Part shown: piece by piece, positions 52,203-61,396 of the stretch | Numbering within the stretch: position 1 is the first letter of the stretch | Layout: the number at the start of each line of letters is the position of its first letter | Assembly (NCBI GenBank): GCA_964486335.1 | Contig: CAZAMB010000012.1 | Coordinates: 97,091-161,090 of the forward strand | Length of the DNA stretch: 64,000 nt | DNA from: CAZAMB01 sp964486335 | Lineage (GTDB): Bacteria > Planctomycetota > Phycisphaerae > UBA1845 | Direction of reading: 5' to 3' | The notes under the pieces: model-generated | Seen by the model: only the letters and a program-made list of their open reading frames with translations | The model's database searches: none | What the model was told of the DNA's origin: nothing | Translations under genes and position numbers: made by a program

Positions 52203-54602
52203 ATGGCCATTCATCGAACGGGTTTTCCGCGATTGATTGATCCATTGATGGGTCTGGCTTTCTCGATCATTGCTGTCAATGCGATGGCGCAAGCGGATGT
52301 CTCTGTGCGCTCCGAGCGCGCGCCGCTTCCGCAGCGAATCGTCGCCCAACCTCCTGAATTGGTCATGGATCCCAACCTTCGACCCGACGTCTGGGTCGAA
52401 GGCAACACCGTGCGCTGGGCCGCCATTGATTCGGCGCCATTGTTGGCGGAGGACCGGGCCAAGGCGGGTCAACCTGTTCCGCAGAGAGTCGGGATTGGTC
52501 GTACTCCTCCCGAGGGTCCGATCGCGGCGAGTCGTACGGGAAACTGGACAACATTGGCCGACGGCTCTTCATTGTGGACGCTTCGCCTTCAGGTCAGCGG
52601 GGCAAAGGCCGTTCGCGTTCGGTTTTCATCATTCGGTTTGCCCGCGGAAGCGGTGCTTCGCGTGCGCGGTGAGTTCGGGCAACCCGACGTGTATGCCCAA
52701 AAGGGTCCAAACAGTGACGGTGCGTTCTGGGCCGCGCCGACGCCCGGCGAAACCGTGTACTTGGAGTACCAAGGACCGGCCGGATCGCGCGAACCTCTCT
52801 TGGAAATTGCCGAAATCTCTCACTTTTACCGCGATCCTGGCTTCGCGCCGATCGACGCCGATGATCTTGCCGGGGACGGCGGCATCGCCGGACTTCTTCC
52901 CTGCCACCAGAGCGTGATGTGCCATCCCGTCGACGCCAACGCCCGCGACGCCGTGGGATTGATGTTCTTCGACGGCGGATTCACTTGCACCGGGGCCCTG
53001 CTCAACGATGTGGATCCCAATACATTCGCGGGCTATTTTCTAACCGCCAATCATTGCATCAGCACGCAAGCGTCGGCCAATAGCTTAACGGTGTACTGGC
53101 TATATCAGCCCGCGACGTGCGGCGGGAGCATTCCCTCGCTGGCGACCCGGCCCAAATCCCTCGGGGCCAAGCTCCTGGCCAACTCGAGCCAAAGCGATTT
53201 TTCGTTTCTGCGCCTCAACAGCGACCCCAATTTCGGCCAGGGGTTCGCCGCGTGGACGACGGCGCTGCCCACTGGCACGGTCCAGGGCATTCATCACCCC
53301 GGGGGAACATACAAGCGTTATAGTTCCGGCCCGGTCACGTCCGCCGCGCCGATCTGCGGGGCGCTGCCGACGTCGCGATTCGTTTACAACGACTGGACGA
53401 CTGGCATCACCGAAGGAGGCTCCAGTGGTTCTCCTCTGTTCAATTCCAACTGGGAAGTGGTCGGCCAATTGTACGGGGCCTGTTACTTTAACACGCCCGG
53501 CTGCAACAATCCCCAGGATTACAATAACGTCTACGGACGATTCAGTTTCTCCTACAGTTCTTTCTCTTCGTATCTTAATGCCATCATTCCAGACGATGAA
53601 TATGAAGACAACGATTCCCTTGCCGAAGCGCCTGCTTTGGAAATTGGATTGCATGCTCTTCGACTCGTCGACTTTGATGATTACTTCAAGATTGATCTCG
53701 CTTCCGACGCGGACGTAACCGTCTCCGCCGGATTCAATGTTTCATCCATGAATCTCGACCTGCAATTGCTCAACGCCGGAGGCGCCGTGGTTGCCTCCTC
53801 CTCCAATGGAACCGGAAACGAATCACTGACGGCTTCCGTCATGGCCGGCGTTTACTACGTTCGAGCTTTGAAGGTCTCCGCGTGGGGTGGTGACTACTCG
53901 CTGAATCTTTCCGCCTTTTTCACGAATTGCACGCCGCCGTCCGCAGCCATCGCTGAACAGAACGGCCTGGAAAAGAACCGATTCCTTTCCCTGGATCCAA
54001 GCGCCGCCCAGGGAACCGCGGCCATTCGCGTGAGACTGACTTCGCTGCATCATCCCGATCCGCCCAACAATCCGGGCAATCCCGCGCCAGATTTTTCGGC
54101 ATTCGAGGGACAGGATCGCTGGATCGGACCGCCGTCGGACCACACCGAGACGACCAACCCGCCCGCCACGTTTCGCGCGGCGTCGCTCCAGTGCGCTCCA
54201 TACTATGCCGACTGGAGCACCACCGGGCTTCTGCATCTGTTTGGATCAGAAGTCCTGCCCAGCTCCACGTATGAAATCACATTGATCACCGAAGGCTGCG
54301 ACCCCGGCACCGCAGGTAATTTCTCCGCTCCATTGATCGTCAAGACGGGGTTGTGGGGCGACGTCGCTCCGAGTTTTCAGCTTCCGTCGCCGGCCGCGAG
54401 AAACCAGCCGGACTTTGGTGATATCTCGGCGCTCGTGGATAAGTTTAAGGCCGTGGCCGGCGCGCCCATTGCTGCCCGTGCCATTCTCCAGCCCAATACC
54501 GTCAATCCCGGCGCACCCGTGAGTTTCTCCGATATTTCCAGTTGCGTGGATGCGTTCAAGGGTCTGGCCTATCCTTATCCCGGACCCGCGAATTGTCCGT
54601 AA
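52203..54602 (+). CDS. Exported trypsin-like serine protease with PPC domain and shared C-terminal module
   Basis: A 799-residue protein. A signal peptide (LIDPLMGLAFSIIAVNAMAQ) is followed by a chymotrypsin-fold protease with all three catalytic residues: His284 (FLTANHC), Asp332 (SQSDFSFLRL) and Ser408 (GGSSGSPLF). A bacterial pre-peptidase C-terminal (PPC-like) domain follows (YEDNDSLAEAPALEIGLHAL onward), and then the module shared with three other proteins (SLHHPDPPNNPG, DISALVDKFK, DISSCVDAFKG). It probably acts on external proteins. Confidence 0.88.
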   Translation: MAIHRTGFPRLIDPLMGLAFSIIAVNAMAQADVSVRSERAPLPQRIVAQPPELVMDPNLRPDVWVEGNTVRWAAIDSAPLLAEDRAKAGQPVPQRVGIGRTPPEGPIAASRTGNWTTLADGSSLWTLRLQVSGAKAVRVRFSSFGLPAEAVLRVRGEFGQPDVYAQKGPNSDGAFWAAPTPGETVYLEYQGPAGSREPLLEIAEISHFYRDPGFAPIDADDLAGDGGIAGLLPCHQSVMCHPVDANARDAVGLMFFDGGFTCTGALLNDVDPNTFAGYFLTANHCISTQASANSLTVYWLYQPATCGGSIPSLATRPKSLGAKLLANSSQSDFSFLRLNSDPNFGQGFAAWTTALPTGTVQGIHHPGGTYKRYSSGPVTSAAPICGALPTSRFVYNDWTTGITEGGSSGSPLFNSNWEVVGQLYGACYFNTPGCNNPQDYNNVYGRFSFSYSSFSSYLNAIIPDDEYEDNDSLAEAPALEIGLHALRLVDFDDYFKIDLASDADVTVSAGFNVSSMNLDLQLLNAGGAVVASSSNGTGNESLTASVMAGVYYVRALKVSAWGGDYSLNLSAFFTNCTPPSAAIAEQNGLEKNRFLSLDPSAAQGTAAIRVRLTSLHHPDPPNNPGNPAPDFSAFEGQDRWIGPPSDHTETTNPPATFRAASLQCAPYYADWSTTGLLHLFGSEVLPSSTYEITLITEGCDPGTAGNFSAPLIVKTGLWGDVAPSFQLPSPAARNQPDFGDISALVDKFKAVAGAPIAARAILQPNTVNPGAPVSFSDISSCVDAFKGLAYPYPGPANCP

Positions 54603-54667
54603 CGATTGAGCGTCTTTACCCGGCGGGTTGGATGGGCATGATGTCCTAGAGCCTATCCCAAAACCCT

Positions 54668-54694
54668 GCGAGCCGCGAACTTCAGTTCGCGCGG
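54668..54694. repeat. GAGCCGCG palindrome half-element
   Basis: A single half-element with stem GAAC, loop TTCA, stem GTTC, immediately downstream of the protease gene and near the 3' end of the next gene. Confidence 0.75.
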
Positions 54695-54767
54695 ACCCTC
54701 GAATAGCTGGACGATCTTCACGTTTGACAACCCATCGAAATCCAGTTGTTCGGTTTTGGAATTGCCT

Positions 54768-56918
54768 TTACTCATCAGTCGGCTGGTTCGCGCTTGGAAC
54801 GGAATAGAGTTCAACATAGCGCTCATTCGAAACCAAACCGGGGCGAGATATGGCTCGTTCCAGAGTGATACCCGCGTTGACGAGGTCCCCCATTCTACTT
54901 TCCAGTTGATCCACCGTGATCGGCGGGGAAAACCCATAGGTTCTCACCAGGCGTCGGACCTCCTCCCAATGAACAAGAATATGCGTCACCCCATCGGCGC
55001 GCAAGCGGTCCATTTCACTCTTTCCATCCAAAGAACCGAGGACCCACTCCAGAAACGGATTGTGATTGAACGCGACGCAGTACACCGTCGGGCGGAAAAT
55101 GTAGAATGGACGCGCATCGCCGACCAGCAGAACTTTCGCGTCGGCGGGCAGGTCGCCGTTGATGGCGCCGAGATACTCGAAGCCGGGCACGTGCCCTTCG
55201 TAAAACAAAGAGGCCGGCGCCGCGTCGGGCGATTCGCGCACGTGCCGCGCGATGGCGAAGGAGACGTTCCATCCCGCGCCGCCAAGAATCGCGGCGATCA
55301 CGATGGCCCCTCGAATACGTCCGATCCCTTCAACGATGCTCCGACCCGCAAGGATCGCCAGCGGAATGAAAAGGGGAACGGCGAACCGCGCGTACAAGTG
55401 CGTCGCGAACACCCAGACCAGAACCTGAACCAGCGTGATCACCACGAGCGCGACGTCCGTCCGATCGCGTCGCCGCGCGGCCAATCCCAAAAACCCCAGT
55501 CCAAGCAATAGCGGACCAAACCGTTGATTGGCATCACCCACGATGTGCGTCCACAGCGCGCTCGCGCGCGAGCGAAAACTTCGCTCATCGAGCTTAAGCG
55601 AATGCCCTCGGTCCCACTGCCGCGTGTTGTCTTCGCCCCATCCCGGCGGCGAAGCGCGAAACCACTCGTTGGCCAGCGGAAACACTGGACTGCCCGTCAT
55701 CACTTGGTTCTTGATCAACCACGGTGAAAACGCCACCGCCGCTCCCAATGCGAAGGTGCCCCCCCCCAACACTCCTTGCCGCACGCTCTTCGACACCATC
55801 ATCCACGCCAGTCCGATCGGAAAGGCGATGAGTACCACCGCAGTGTACTTGCAACCGCAAGCCAAACCCGCCAGCACCCCGGAAAGCAGCAGGTGCTTCG
55901 ACATTCCGTTCGAATGCGTGGGATTCGATGCATGTTCCTGCAAAGAAGAAGATGCGATTGACTGCAACAAGAGTGCGACCGAGCACAGCCCGAAAAACAG
56001 CATCCCGTTTTCGACGTAAGCCAGACCGCTCAGATACGCCAGCCATCCGGTTGACGCGGCCGCAACTCCAGACACTACGCCCGCGCGCGGCGATCGATCC
56101 CGCCCCGCCGCCCACGCCGCCGCGACGACCAGTGCGCCCAGGAACAAGTGGATCATGTGGGCAATCGTTCCGCACTCGACCGGATCGCCGTGGACGATCA
56201 TCGCCAGCAGGTAAAGCATCTCAACGCCGGCCGGGAAACTCGCATACACATTGTGAGGCAGGTAGGTAATCTGACCTTGGTCAAGGTATTCCCTGGGCAG
56301 TTGGAGATGATATTCGAGCACGTCGTAGCCGAAGCCTTCCTCCGCCCACAGAAAACCCGGAGCGTTGGACGCGGCCAGCAGCGCAAGCGTCGCGAACGGT
56401 ACGACGACCAGCCAAAGCAGTCGCCATGGCGCGATCGTCGAACTCTCGCTGATGGCGGTGTGTTCTCTTTCGGCCCCGCCGAGTTGGTGTAAACGAACCA
56501 CGCCCGCCGCCGCCGATAAAACGAGCAAGGCGGTCCACACCCGGCGGTCCAGAACTCCGAGCAGCCCGCCGATCAGCACACCGATCGACATCGCGCCAAG
56601 TCCCAGCGCGGCAGCGAGAATCCACCGCCAGCGCCAGGGCAGCGGTTCCAGCCCGAACGCCGCGACGATCCACAATCCTCCCAGCGCCGCCGGCACCACG
56701 ATCACCGCCGCCGCAAGTCCATCTAGAACGACGGTAAGGAGCGCGTGTCGAGAAACGAAGCCGACACCGATAAGGCAAAACAAGACCAGGAGACACGTGA
56801 ATGGAACCGTTGAAAGGAACCGTGGCGGCTTCTTCGCAGCGCGGAGTGATTGCGGCACGTCCCGGTCACGCCTCCCGTTCGATCGGCACGTTTCCGGCAA
56901 ACGCCGACTCGACCTCAA
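54768..56918 (-). CDS. ArnT-like polytopic membrane protein (GT39 family-like)
   Basis: A 716-residue protein with about ten to twelve membrane helices (FTCLLVLFCLIGVGFVSRHA onward). The segment FLWAEEGFGYDVLEYHLQLP between early helices is in the position of the catalytic loop in PMT-type enzymes, although it lacks the usual DE pair in ideal form. The soluble C-terminal 150 residues include VLLVGDARPFYIFRPTVYCV and ITHILVHWEEVRRLV-type sequence, as in mannosyltransferase-like proteins. Donor and acceptor unknown. Confidence 0.7.
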   Translation of the reverse strand: MRSSRRLPETCRSNGRRDRDVPQSLRAAKKPPRFLSTVPFTCLLVLFCLIGVGFVSRHALLTVVLDGLAAAVIVVPAALGGLWIVAAFGLEPLPWRWRWILAAALGLGAMSIGVLIGGLLGVLDRRVWTALLVLSAAAGVVRLHQLGGAEREHTAISESSTIAPWRLLWLVVVPFATLALLAASNAPGFLWAEEGFGYDVLEYHLQLPREYLDQGQITYLPHNVYASFPAGVEMLYLLAMIVHGDPVECGTIAHMIHLFLGALVVAAAWAAGRDRSPRAGVVSGVAAASTGWLAYLSGLAYVENGMLFFGLCSVALLLQSIASSSLQEHASNPTHSNGMSKHLLLSGVLAGLACGCKYTAVVLIAFPIGLAWMMVSKSVRQGVLGGGTFALGAAVAFSPWLIKNQVMTGSPVFPLANEWFRASPPGWGEDNTRQWDRGHSLKLDERSFRSRASALWTHIVGDANQRFGPLLLGLGFLGLAARRRDRTDVALVVITLVQVLVWVFATHLYARFAVPLFIPLAILAGRSIVEGIGRIRGAIVIAAILGGAGWNVSFAIARHVRESPDAAPASLFYEGHVPGFEYLGAINGDLPADAKVLLVGDARPFYIFRPTVYCVAFNHNPFLEWVLGSLDGKSEMDRLRADGVTHILVHWEEVRRLVRTYGFSPPITVDQLESRMGDLVNAGITLERAISRPGLVSNERYVELYSVPSANQPTDE

Positions 56919-57021
56919 CGGTTGTGATCGAACAAGTCGATCAGTATAGTGCCGCGCGACCTTCTCGCCAGCGGCAACAGCCTGGGCAAGACGAACCCAG
57001 CAGGCGCAAGGTCGAACTGCT

Positions 57022-57975
57022 TTGGAGCTTCACTTGGGCAAGTCGGAGTCCGATTTCGCACCGCCGATCATCGCCGCAGCCGCCGACGTGGCCAAGACCG
57101 TCTCCGCGCGCGTTCTGTTTGCCTACGTCGATGCGGTGCAGGATCCATCGATCCTGATCGACGCCGTCAAGCCGCCCACCAAGATTGTGCTCATCTGCCG
57201 CGACGACGACGATAAGAAAATCGCCGAGAAAACCGAGACCGAAACGCTATCTGTGCCTGCCTTCGATCTGACCCGTATGGGACAGATCAAAATGGCCACG
57301 CTCATCGCCTTCTCGCAACAGATCCTCAGGGCCGGCGATGTGTTCGTTTTTCTCGCGGGCGTCGCCGGTCGCGGCGTCGATACGTTGGTCACCATGCGCG
57401 TCGGTGATGAATATGAACTGTTCCACACGGTCGGCCAGCCCAAACTCACCGAGCACATCCGCCGGCCGGTCTTCGAGAAAGTGCTGCGCCTCGCCCTGGA
57501 ACTCGCCCACGAAGGCCGCGAGGGCAAGCCCGTCGGGTCGCTTTTCGTCGTCGGCGACCACCGCGAAGTGCTCAAGTATTCCGCCGAAGGCCGAATCAAC
57601 CCCTTCAAGGGCTACACCGAGCGCGAGCGCAACATCCTCGACGACTCTATTTCCGACACCGTCAAGGAGATCGCCAAGCTCGACGGCGCGTTCATCATCA
57701 AGGGCAACGGCGTCATCGTGTCGGCCTGTTCGATTCTACGGCCTGCGATGCCCGATGAGCCGCTGCCACAGGGCCTCGGTTCGCGCCACGCCGCCGCCGC
57801 GGGAATCACCGCCGTCACACGCAGCATCGCGATCACCCTGTCGGAATCGACCGGCGACGTGCGCGTCTGGCGTCGCGGAACCATGATCACCGAATTGGAA
57901 CGATCACCGCAGGGCAGCCACGACTTCTCGCCGCCGACGCCGCGTCGCCCCACCCGATCCGATTCAAAGGACTGA
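57022..57975 (+). CDS. CdaZ-type diadenylate cyclase (DAC domain)
   Basis: A 317-residue enzyme expected to make c-di-AMP from two ATP. The N-terminal domain (about 1-140) resembles the C-terminal domain of pyruvate kinase, as in archaeal CdaZ proteins. The DAC domain follows: DGA at 221-223 (KLDGAFIIKGNGVI) and the RH-containing motif SRHAAAAG at 254-261. The third RHR residue is Ala, as in CdaZ-like enzymes. The start is a TTG with a weak Shine-Dalgarno. It is the first gene before the RAYT-REP region. Confidence 0.87.
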   Translation: MELHLGKSESDFAPPIIAAAADVAKTVSARVLFAYVDAVQDPSILIDAVKPPTKIVLICRDDDDKKIAEKTETETLSVPAFDLTRMGQIKMATLIAFSQQILRAGDVFVFLAGVAGRGVDTLVTMRVGDEYELFHTVGQPKLTEHIRRPVFEKVLRLALELAHEGREGKPVGSLFVVGDHREVLKYSAEGRINPFKGYTERERNILDDSISDTVKEIAKLDGAFIIKGNGVIVSACSILRPAMPDEPLPQGLGSRHAAAAGITAVTRSIAITLSESTGDVRVWRRGTMITELERSPQGSHDFSPPTPRRPTRSDSKD

Positions 57976-57993
57976 CCAAGAACCGTCAAACCT

Positions 57994-58015
57994 GTAGGGT
58001 GCATCTTGATGCACC
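57994..58015 (+). repeat. GTAG-footed REP 1
   Basis: GTAG is followed by a perfect stem GGTGCATC, a TT loop and GATGCACC. All five REPs before the RAYT gene are identical over this unit and in the same orientation; this one ends the diadenylate cyclase transcript region. Confidence 0.85.
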
Positions 58016-58030
58016 ATAGTCGGGTATCTC

Positions 58031-58052
58031 GTAGGGTGCATCTTGATGCACC
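58031..58052 (+). repeat. GTAG-footed REP 2
   Basis: Second REP copy, 15 bases after REP 1, followed by a leader segment that is repeated before the intact RAYT gene. Confidence 0.85.
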
Positions 58053-58067
58053 GTTGTGGGGTCACTT

Positions 58068-58166
58068 GACCGCGGCGCCGCGCAAGGAAACCATTCTGCC
58101 ATGCCTCGCTATCTGCGTCGGAAAATCGAGGACGCCGCCTATTTCTTCACCGTCATCACCCAGATC
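58068..58166 (+). pseudogene. RAYT 5' fragment with leader, copy 1
   Basis: The leader and first 66 coding bases of the RAYT (from ATG 58101, reading MPRYLRRKIEDAAYFF and on) are duplicated here and then cut by REP 3. The copy differs from the intact gene at only a few bases, so it is recent. It cannot encode the catalytic residues. Confidence 0.8.
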
Positions 58167-58167
58167 T

Positions 58168-58189
58168 GTAGGGTGCATCTTGATGCACC
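58168..58189 (+). repeat. GTAG-footed REP 3
   Basis: Third REP copy, immediately after the truncated RAYT fragment. Confidence 0.85.
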
Positions 58190-58201
58190 ATTTTCGGGTA
58201 T

Positions 58202-58265
58202 ATTGACCGAGGCATCGTGCGATGAAACCATTTTGTCATGTTTTGCTATCTGCGACGGAAAATCC
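58202..58265 (+). pseudogene. RAYT 5' fragment with leader, copy 2
   Basis: A second, shorter duplicate: the leader plus about 27 bases of the RAYT start (ATG at 58238), joined to the flank that precedes REP 2 and REP 4. It has more changes than copy 1. Confidence 0.75.
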
Positions 58266-58278
58266 AGTCGGGTATCTC

Positions 58279-58300
58279 GTAGGGTGCATCTTGATGCACC
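58279..58300 (+). repeat. GTAG-footed REP 4
   Basis: Fourth REP copy; its upstream flank (GGGTATCTC) is the same as that of REP 2. Confidence 0.85.
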
Positions 58301-58321
58301 ATCGTCAAGAGCGTGTAGCGC

Positions 58322-58343
58322 GTAGGGTGCATCTTGATGCACC
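58322..58343 (+). repeat. GTAG-footed REP 5
   Basis: Fifth REP copy, 22 bases after REP 4 and about 50 bases before the RAYT start codon. Confidence 0.85.
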
Positions 58344-58391
58344 ATTCTGAGGCATCTTGACCGCGGCATCGCGAGATGAAACCATTCTGTC

Positions 58392-58970
58392 ATGCCTCGC
58401 TATCTGCGACGGAAAATCGAGGACGCCGCCTATTTCTTCACCGTCATCACTCAGCGCCGTCGGCCCCTGTTCGCCGATCGCCGCTGCCGGCAATGGCTCG
58501 GCGCGTCGTTTCGAGAAACTCGTCGAGTTCTGCCCTTCGAGATCGACGCCATTGTCCTGCTGCCGGACCATCTGCATGTTGTGATGCGTCCCCTCGACGG
58601 AGTCGATTACTCGAAGCTCTGGCGGAAAATCAAATCGACTTTTACCGCTCAAATCCTGCATCGCGGCGAGTCCGCCTTCGGGTCGTCGCCTTCGGCCGCG
58701 ACCCCGCAAACGTTCCACGCGCTTGCCGTAGGTCGCCGTCGCGGCGAAGCCGACGTCTGGCAACGTCGATTCTACGAACACACGATTCGAGACGACGAGG
58801 ACTGGGGTCGGCACGTGGACTACATCCGCTGGAATCCCGTGAAGCATGGATTCGTCCGCAGGCCGCAGGAGTGGCGATGGTCTAGCGTCCACCGCTTTGT
58901 CGCACGAGGTTGGCTCGCGCCGGATTGGCCGGGCGCGACGGAACTTGACCTGCCGTCCGTTCGTGAGTGA
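58392..58970 (+). CDS. REP-associated tyrosine transposase (RAYT)
   Basis: A 192-residue single-strand DNA transposase of the Y1/IS200-like family. The HUH-type motif is PDHLHVVM (His60, His62) and the catalytic tyrosine is probably Tyr144 in HVDYIRWNPVKHG, a segment diagnostic of RAYTs. WQRRFYEHTI and RPQEWRWSSVHRF are also typical. RAYTs bind the GTAG foot of REPs and cut nearby. Five GTAG REPs lie directly upstream, together with two duplicated fragments of this gene's own 5' end. The gene is intact. Confidence 0.92.
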   Translation: MPRYLRRKIEDAAYFFTVITQRRRPLFADRRCRQWLGASFRETRRVLPFEIDAIVLLPDHLHVVMRPLDGVDYSKLWRKIKSTFTAQILHRGESAFGSSPSAATPQTFHALAVGRRRGEADVWQRRFYEHTIRDDEDWGRHVDYIRWNPVKHGFVRRPQEWRWSSVHRFVARGWLAPDWPGATELDLPSVRE

Positions 58971-59040
58971 ATCAACGCGAAAACGAGACTATAATCCGCA
59001 ATGGATTCCCAAGGCGGCTCTTGACCGGCGGGGCGCGCGG

Positions 59041-59907
59041 ATGATGAAAGTTCTGTTTTGTTTCCGAACGAGTTGCATCCTGCTGAGTGCGGCGACAGCG
59101 GTGCCAGTCCGCGCCCAAGTGTTTTGCTCTGAGTTTGAAGCTGACCCTATGTTTGTAGGCTGGAACTTGGTTGACCAGTCTTGCAACCCGCAAAGCTGGA
59201 ACCACGACGGGTGGTATTTTCAATCGCTCGGCCAAGAATCTTGCTCACCAGGTTTCTAAGGGGGCCAAGATGCGTATCGACGGTCCATCGACCCGCTCAA
59301 TGAAAACGACTCTTTCTTCACCGAGTTTCGAGTGGTAACGAACGGAAATCGATCTGAGATTCCTTACGGGGGGCCTATTGTACTTTCCCTGCATGACAGG
59401 GCAGGCGTGATTTACCATACAACCGTGTCGAGCGACCTCGTGAAGTTTGCTCGCGACGTCGATCTTCCCATCAGGTTTGTCGAGATCGATCCTGCCGTCG
59501 CACATACCTACCGAATCGAACTGGACGCCAATCGTTACACGTTTTACATCGATTCTTTCTTGATCGATCAGGGCGCTCCGGAAGGACCGTTTCCTGCTCT
59601 CGAATCGCCGCGCATAACCTGGTTGGGGAGGTCCATTTATCTCCCTTGCGAGAACGGATGGGATTACATCCGCTACGGCGTGACCCCGCTCGACGGAAGC
59701 GGGGATTACGACAGCGACGGAGCGGAGACGCTGATCGATCACTACTTCGTCACCGATTGTCTGACCAAGGACGGGCCGGGCATCGTGGGCGGACCGGGGG
59801 AAAACGCTGGCCCCGGCTGCCGCTTCGCCGACTTCGACGCCGACGGCGACGCCAACCTTCTCGACGTCGCCGAGTTTCAGAATCTGTTCAACGGGTCCCA
59901 TCCATAG
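59041..59907 (+). pseudogene. Exported dockerin-like protein interrupted by an in-frame stop
   Basis: The frame from ATG 59041 encodes a signal peptide (FRTSCILLSAATAVPVRAQ) and 72 residues, then meets TAA at 59257-59259. The same frame continues without a shift to 59907 and encodes a good exported domain (FFTEFRVVTNGNRSEIPYGG, WDYIRYGVTPLDGSGDYD) with a C-terminal dockerin-like EF-hand (DFDADGDANLLDVAEFQNLF). The related protein at 60287-61396 shows what an intact form looks like. A point mutation is the simplest reading; stop-codon read-through or sequencing error remain possible. Confidence 0.75.
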
Positions 59908-60286
59908 ACTCCGTCGCAAAATCGCCGTTCAGGACGTGCTTGTGCTCTGCGCCAACGCGGCCATCACTTCTTGTGGCAACACGTGTGCCACTATCAATGC
60001 CTATGGCATGCAATGCAATGAAACCGCCCCAATGACCTATGAGATGTTGATGCGAGAATGCCTGCGTGGGCGGGGGAGGATCGCCTCGACTCTGCACCGT
60101 CGTAAAAAGTGCGGACTCTTTGCCAATAAAGAACGTTGCCATAGTATCGGTCAGCTTCATTGGAGTGTTCTCCAAAAATACATAACTACTGGAATCGTAA
60201 GATGAAATATGCAAAGGAGTTACGTGCTTGCCGAGAGGCGATTTTTTTGCTATCATTCATGGGCGGTTCGAATGCGGAGGTTTCGC
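59908..60286. other. Intergenic region, no gene seen
   Basis: This 379-base gap lies between the broken dockerin gene and its intact relative. Short in-frame stretches on both strands show no protein-like composition. I see no repeat of the families listed here; it probably holds the promoter of the next gene. Confidence 0.45.
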
Positions 60287-61396
60287 ATGTCTCGTGGCGG
60301 TCGACTCATAGCCCTTCTGTTCGTGATGCTCCTGGACGGCGCGGCGCATGCGGACGACTTACTGCACCGTTACGAAGGGGACGTTTTGCCGTATGATCCT
60401 TCCGCTGGATGGCTGAACGGGTTCTGTGATCTGCCGTGCAGGGAAGCGCTTGAGCAAGGGTATTTTATTTTGAGATGGCCTGAACCCGCCGATCTTGCGG
60501 CCTATACGTATTTGATCGCGCAACCGCCGACACCCTCGCCTACGTCTCTTTGGGCCGAATGGCGCTTTCGATCCAATCATCCGCTACCCAGACATTCCTA
60601 CACTTGTGATGCGGAATTTAGTATTCGCTTCAAGAAAGCATCGGATCTCGTATCCTTGTATGGCAATGCCGTTATCTCATTTAGCGGAGATGAATTCGTC
60701 TGGCGACTGCCTAACAATGAGTTCCGCACCTATCGCTTCGAGAGTCCCGACGGCGTCAACTACTGGTTCTCTGTGGACGGCCTGATCTTCCGCGCGTCCT
60801 ACGGCATGAACGACAACGGTTACAGCTACTTGCAGTTTCGCGGTCGAGGCGGCTGCCTCGACGACTGGATACCGAACATGGAAAACGCCTGGGATTTCGT
60901 TCGGTTCGGGACGATCGGTTACGGCGAGCGGATCGTGAGCTCCGATCCCCCGGCGGGGTTCGTGGACGCTCGCGCGCATCCATCGCTCGACCGATGCACC
61001 ATCCGTTACGACTCGGCCAACTATGTTTACCTCGACGAGATCACGGTCGAAGTGACCGAAGGCATCGCGCCGATTCCCATCGCCACGCGCCGTCTCGACA
61101 ACGGCCCGCCGGATGTGGTGGAGATCCTGCTCGATCGTCCGATTCCGTACCACGCCACGACGAGGTTTACTTTCAACGACGGCACGTTGTCGCAATCGGT
61201 CGAGTTCACTTACGCCCCCGGCGACGCCAATGGCGACGGACGGGCCGACCTGTCGGATTTCTTCTATTTCCAAACCTGCTTCGGCGTTCCGTCGCCATCC
61301 GGCCCCTGCCTGGCCTTGGATGCCGACGCCAACGGCGCGATTGAACTAACCGACTTCGCCGAGTTCCATGATCATTTCACCAGCTCGAATCCGTGA
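60287..61396 (+). CDS. Exported dockerin-like protein
   Basis: A 369-residue protein. The ATG at 60287 has GGAGG six bases upstream, a near-ideal site, and opens a signal peptide (MSRGGRLIALLFVMLLDGAA). The body contains WAEWRFRSNHPLPRH, YGNAVISFSGDEFVWRLP and NAWDFVRFGTIGYGERI, the last matching the broken neighbour. Two EF-hand loops end the protein: GDANGDGRADLSDFFYFQTC and DADANGAIELTDFAEFHDHF, typical of dockerin-type calcium-binding repeats. No cohesin is visible in the window, so the partner is unknown. Confidence 0.78.
   Translation: MSRGGRLIALLFVMLLDGAAHADDLLHRYEGDVLPYDPSAGWLNGFCDLPCREALEQGYFILRWPEPADLAAYTYLIAQPPTPSPTSLWAEWRFRSNHPLPRHSYTCDAEFSIRFKKASDLVSLYGNAVISFSGDEFVWRLPNNEFRTYRFESPDGVNYWFSVDGLIFRASYGMNDNGYSYLQFRGRGGCLDDWIPNMENAWDFVRFGTIGYGERIVSSDPPAGFVDARAHPSLDRCTIRYDSANYVYLDEITVEVTEGIAPIPIATRRLDNGPPDVVEILLDRPIPYHATTRFTFNDGTLSQSVEFTYAPGDANGDGRADLSDFFYFQTCFGVPSPSGPCLALDADANGAIELTDFAEFHDHFTSSNP

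Noticed and set aside
57994..58343. CRISPR array from five identical repeats
   Set aside because: Spacing is irregular (15, 115, 89 and 21 bases), repeats are short perfect hairpins with a GTAG foot, the spacers contain duplicated RAYT sequence, and no cas gene is present.
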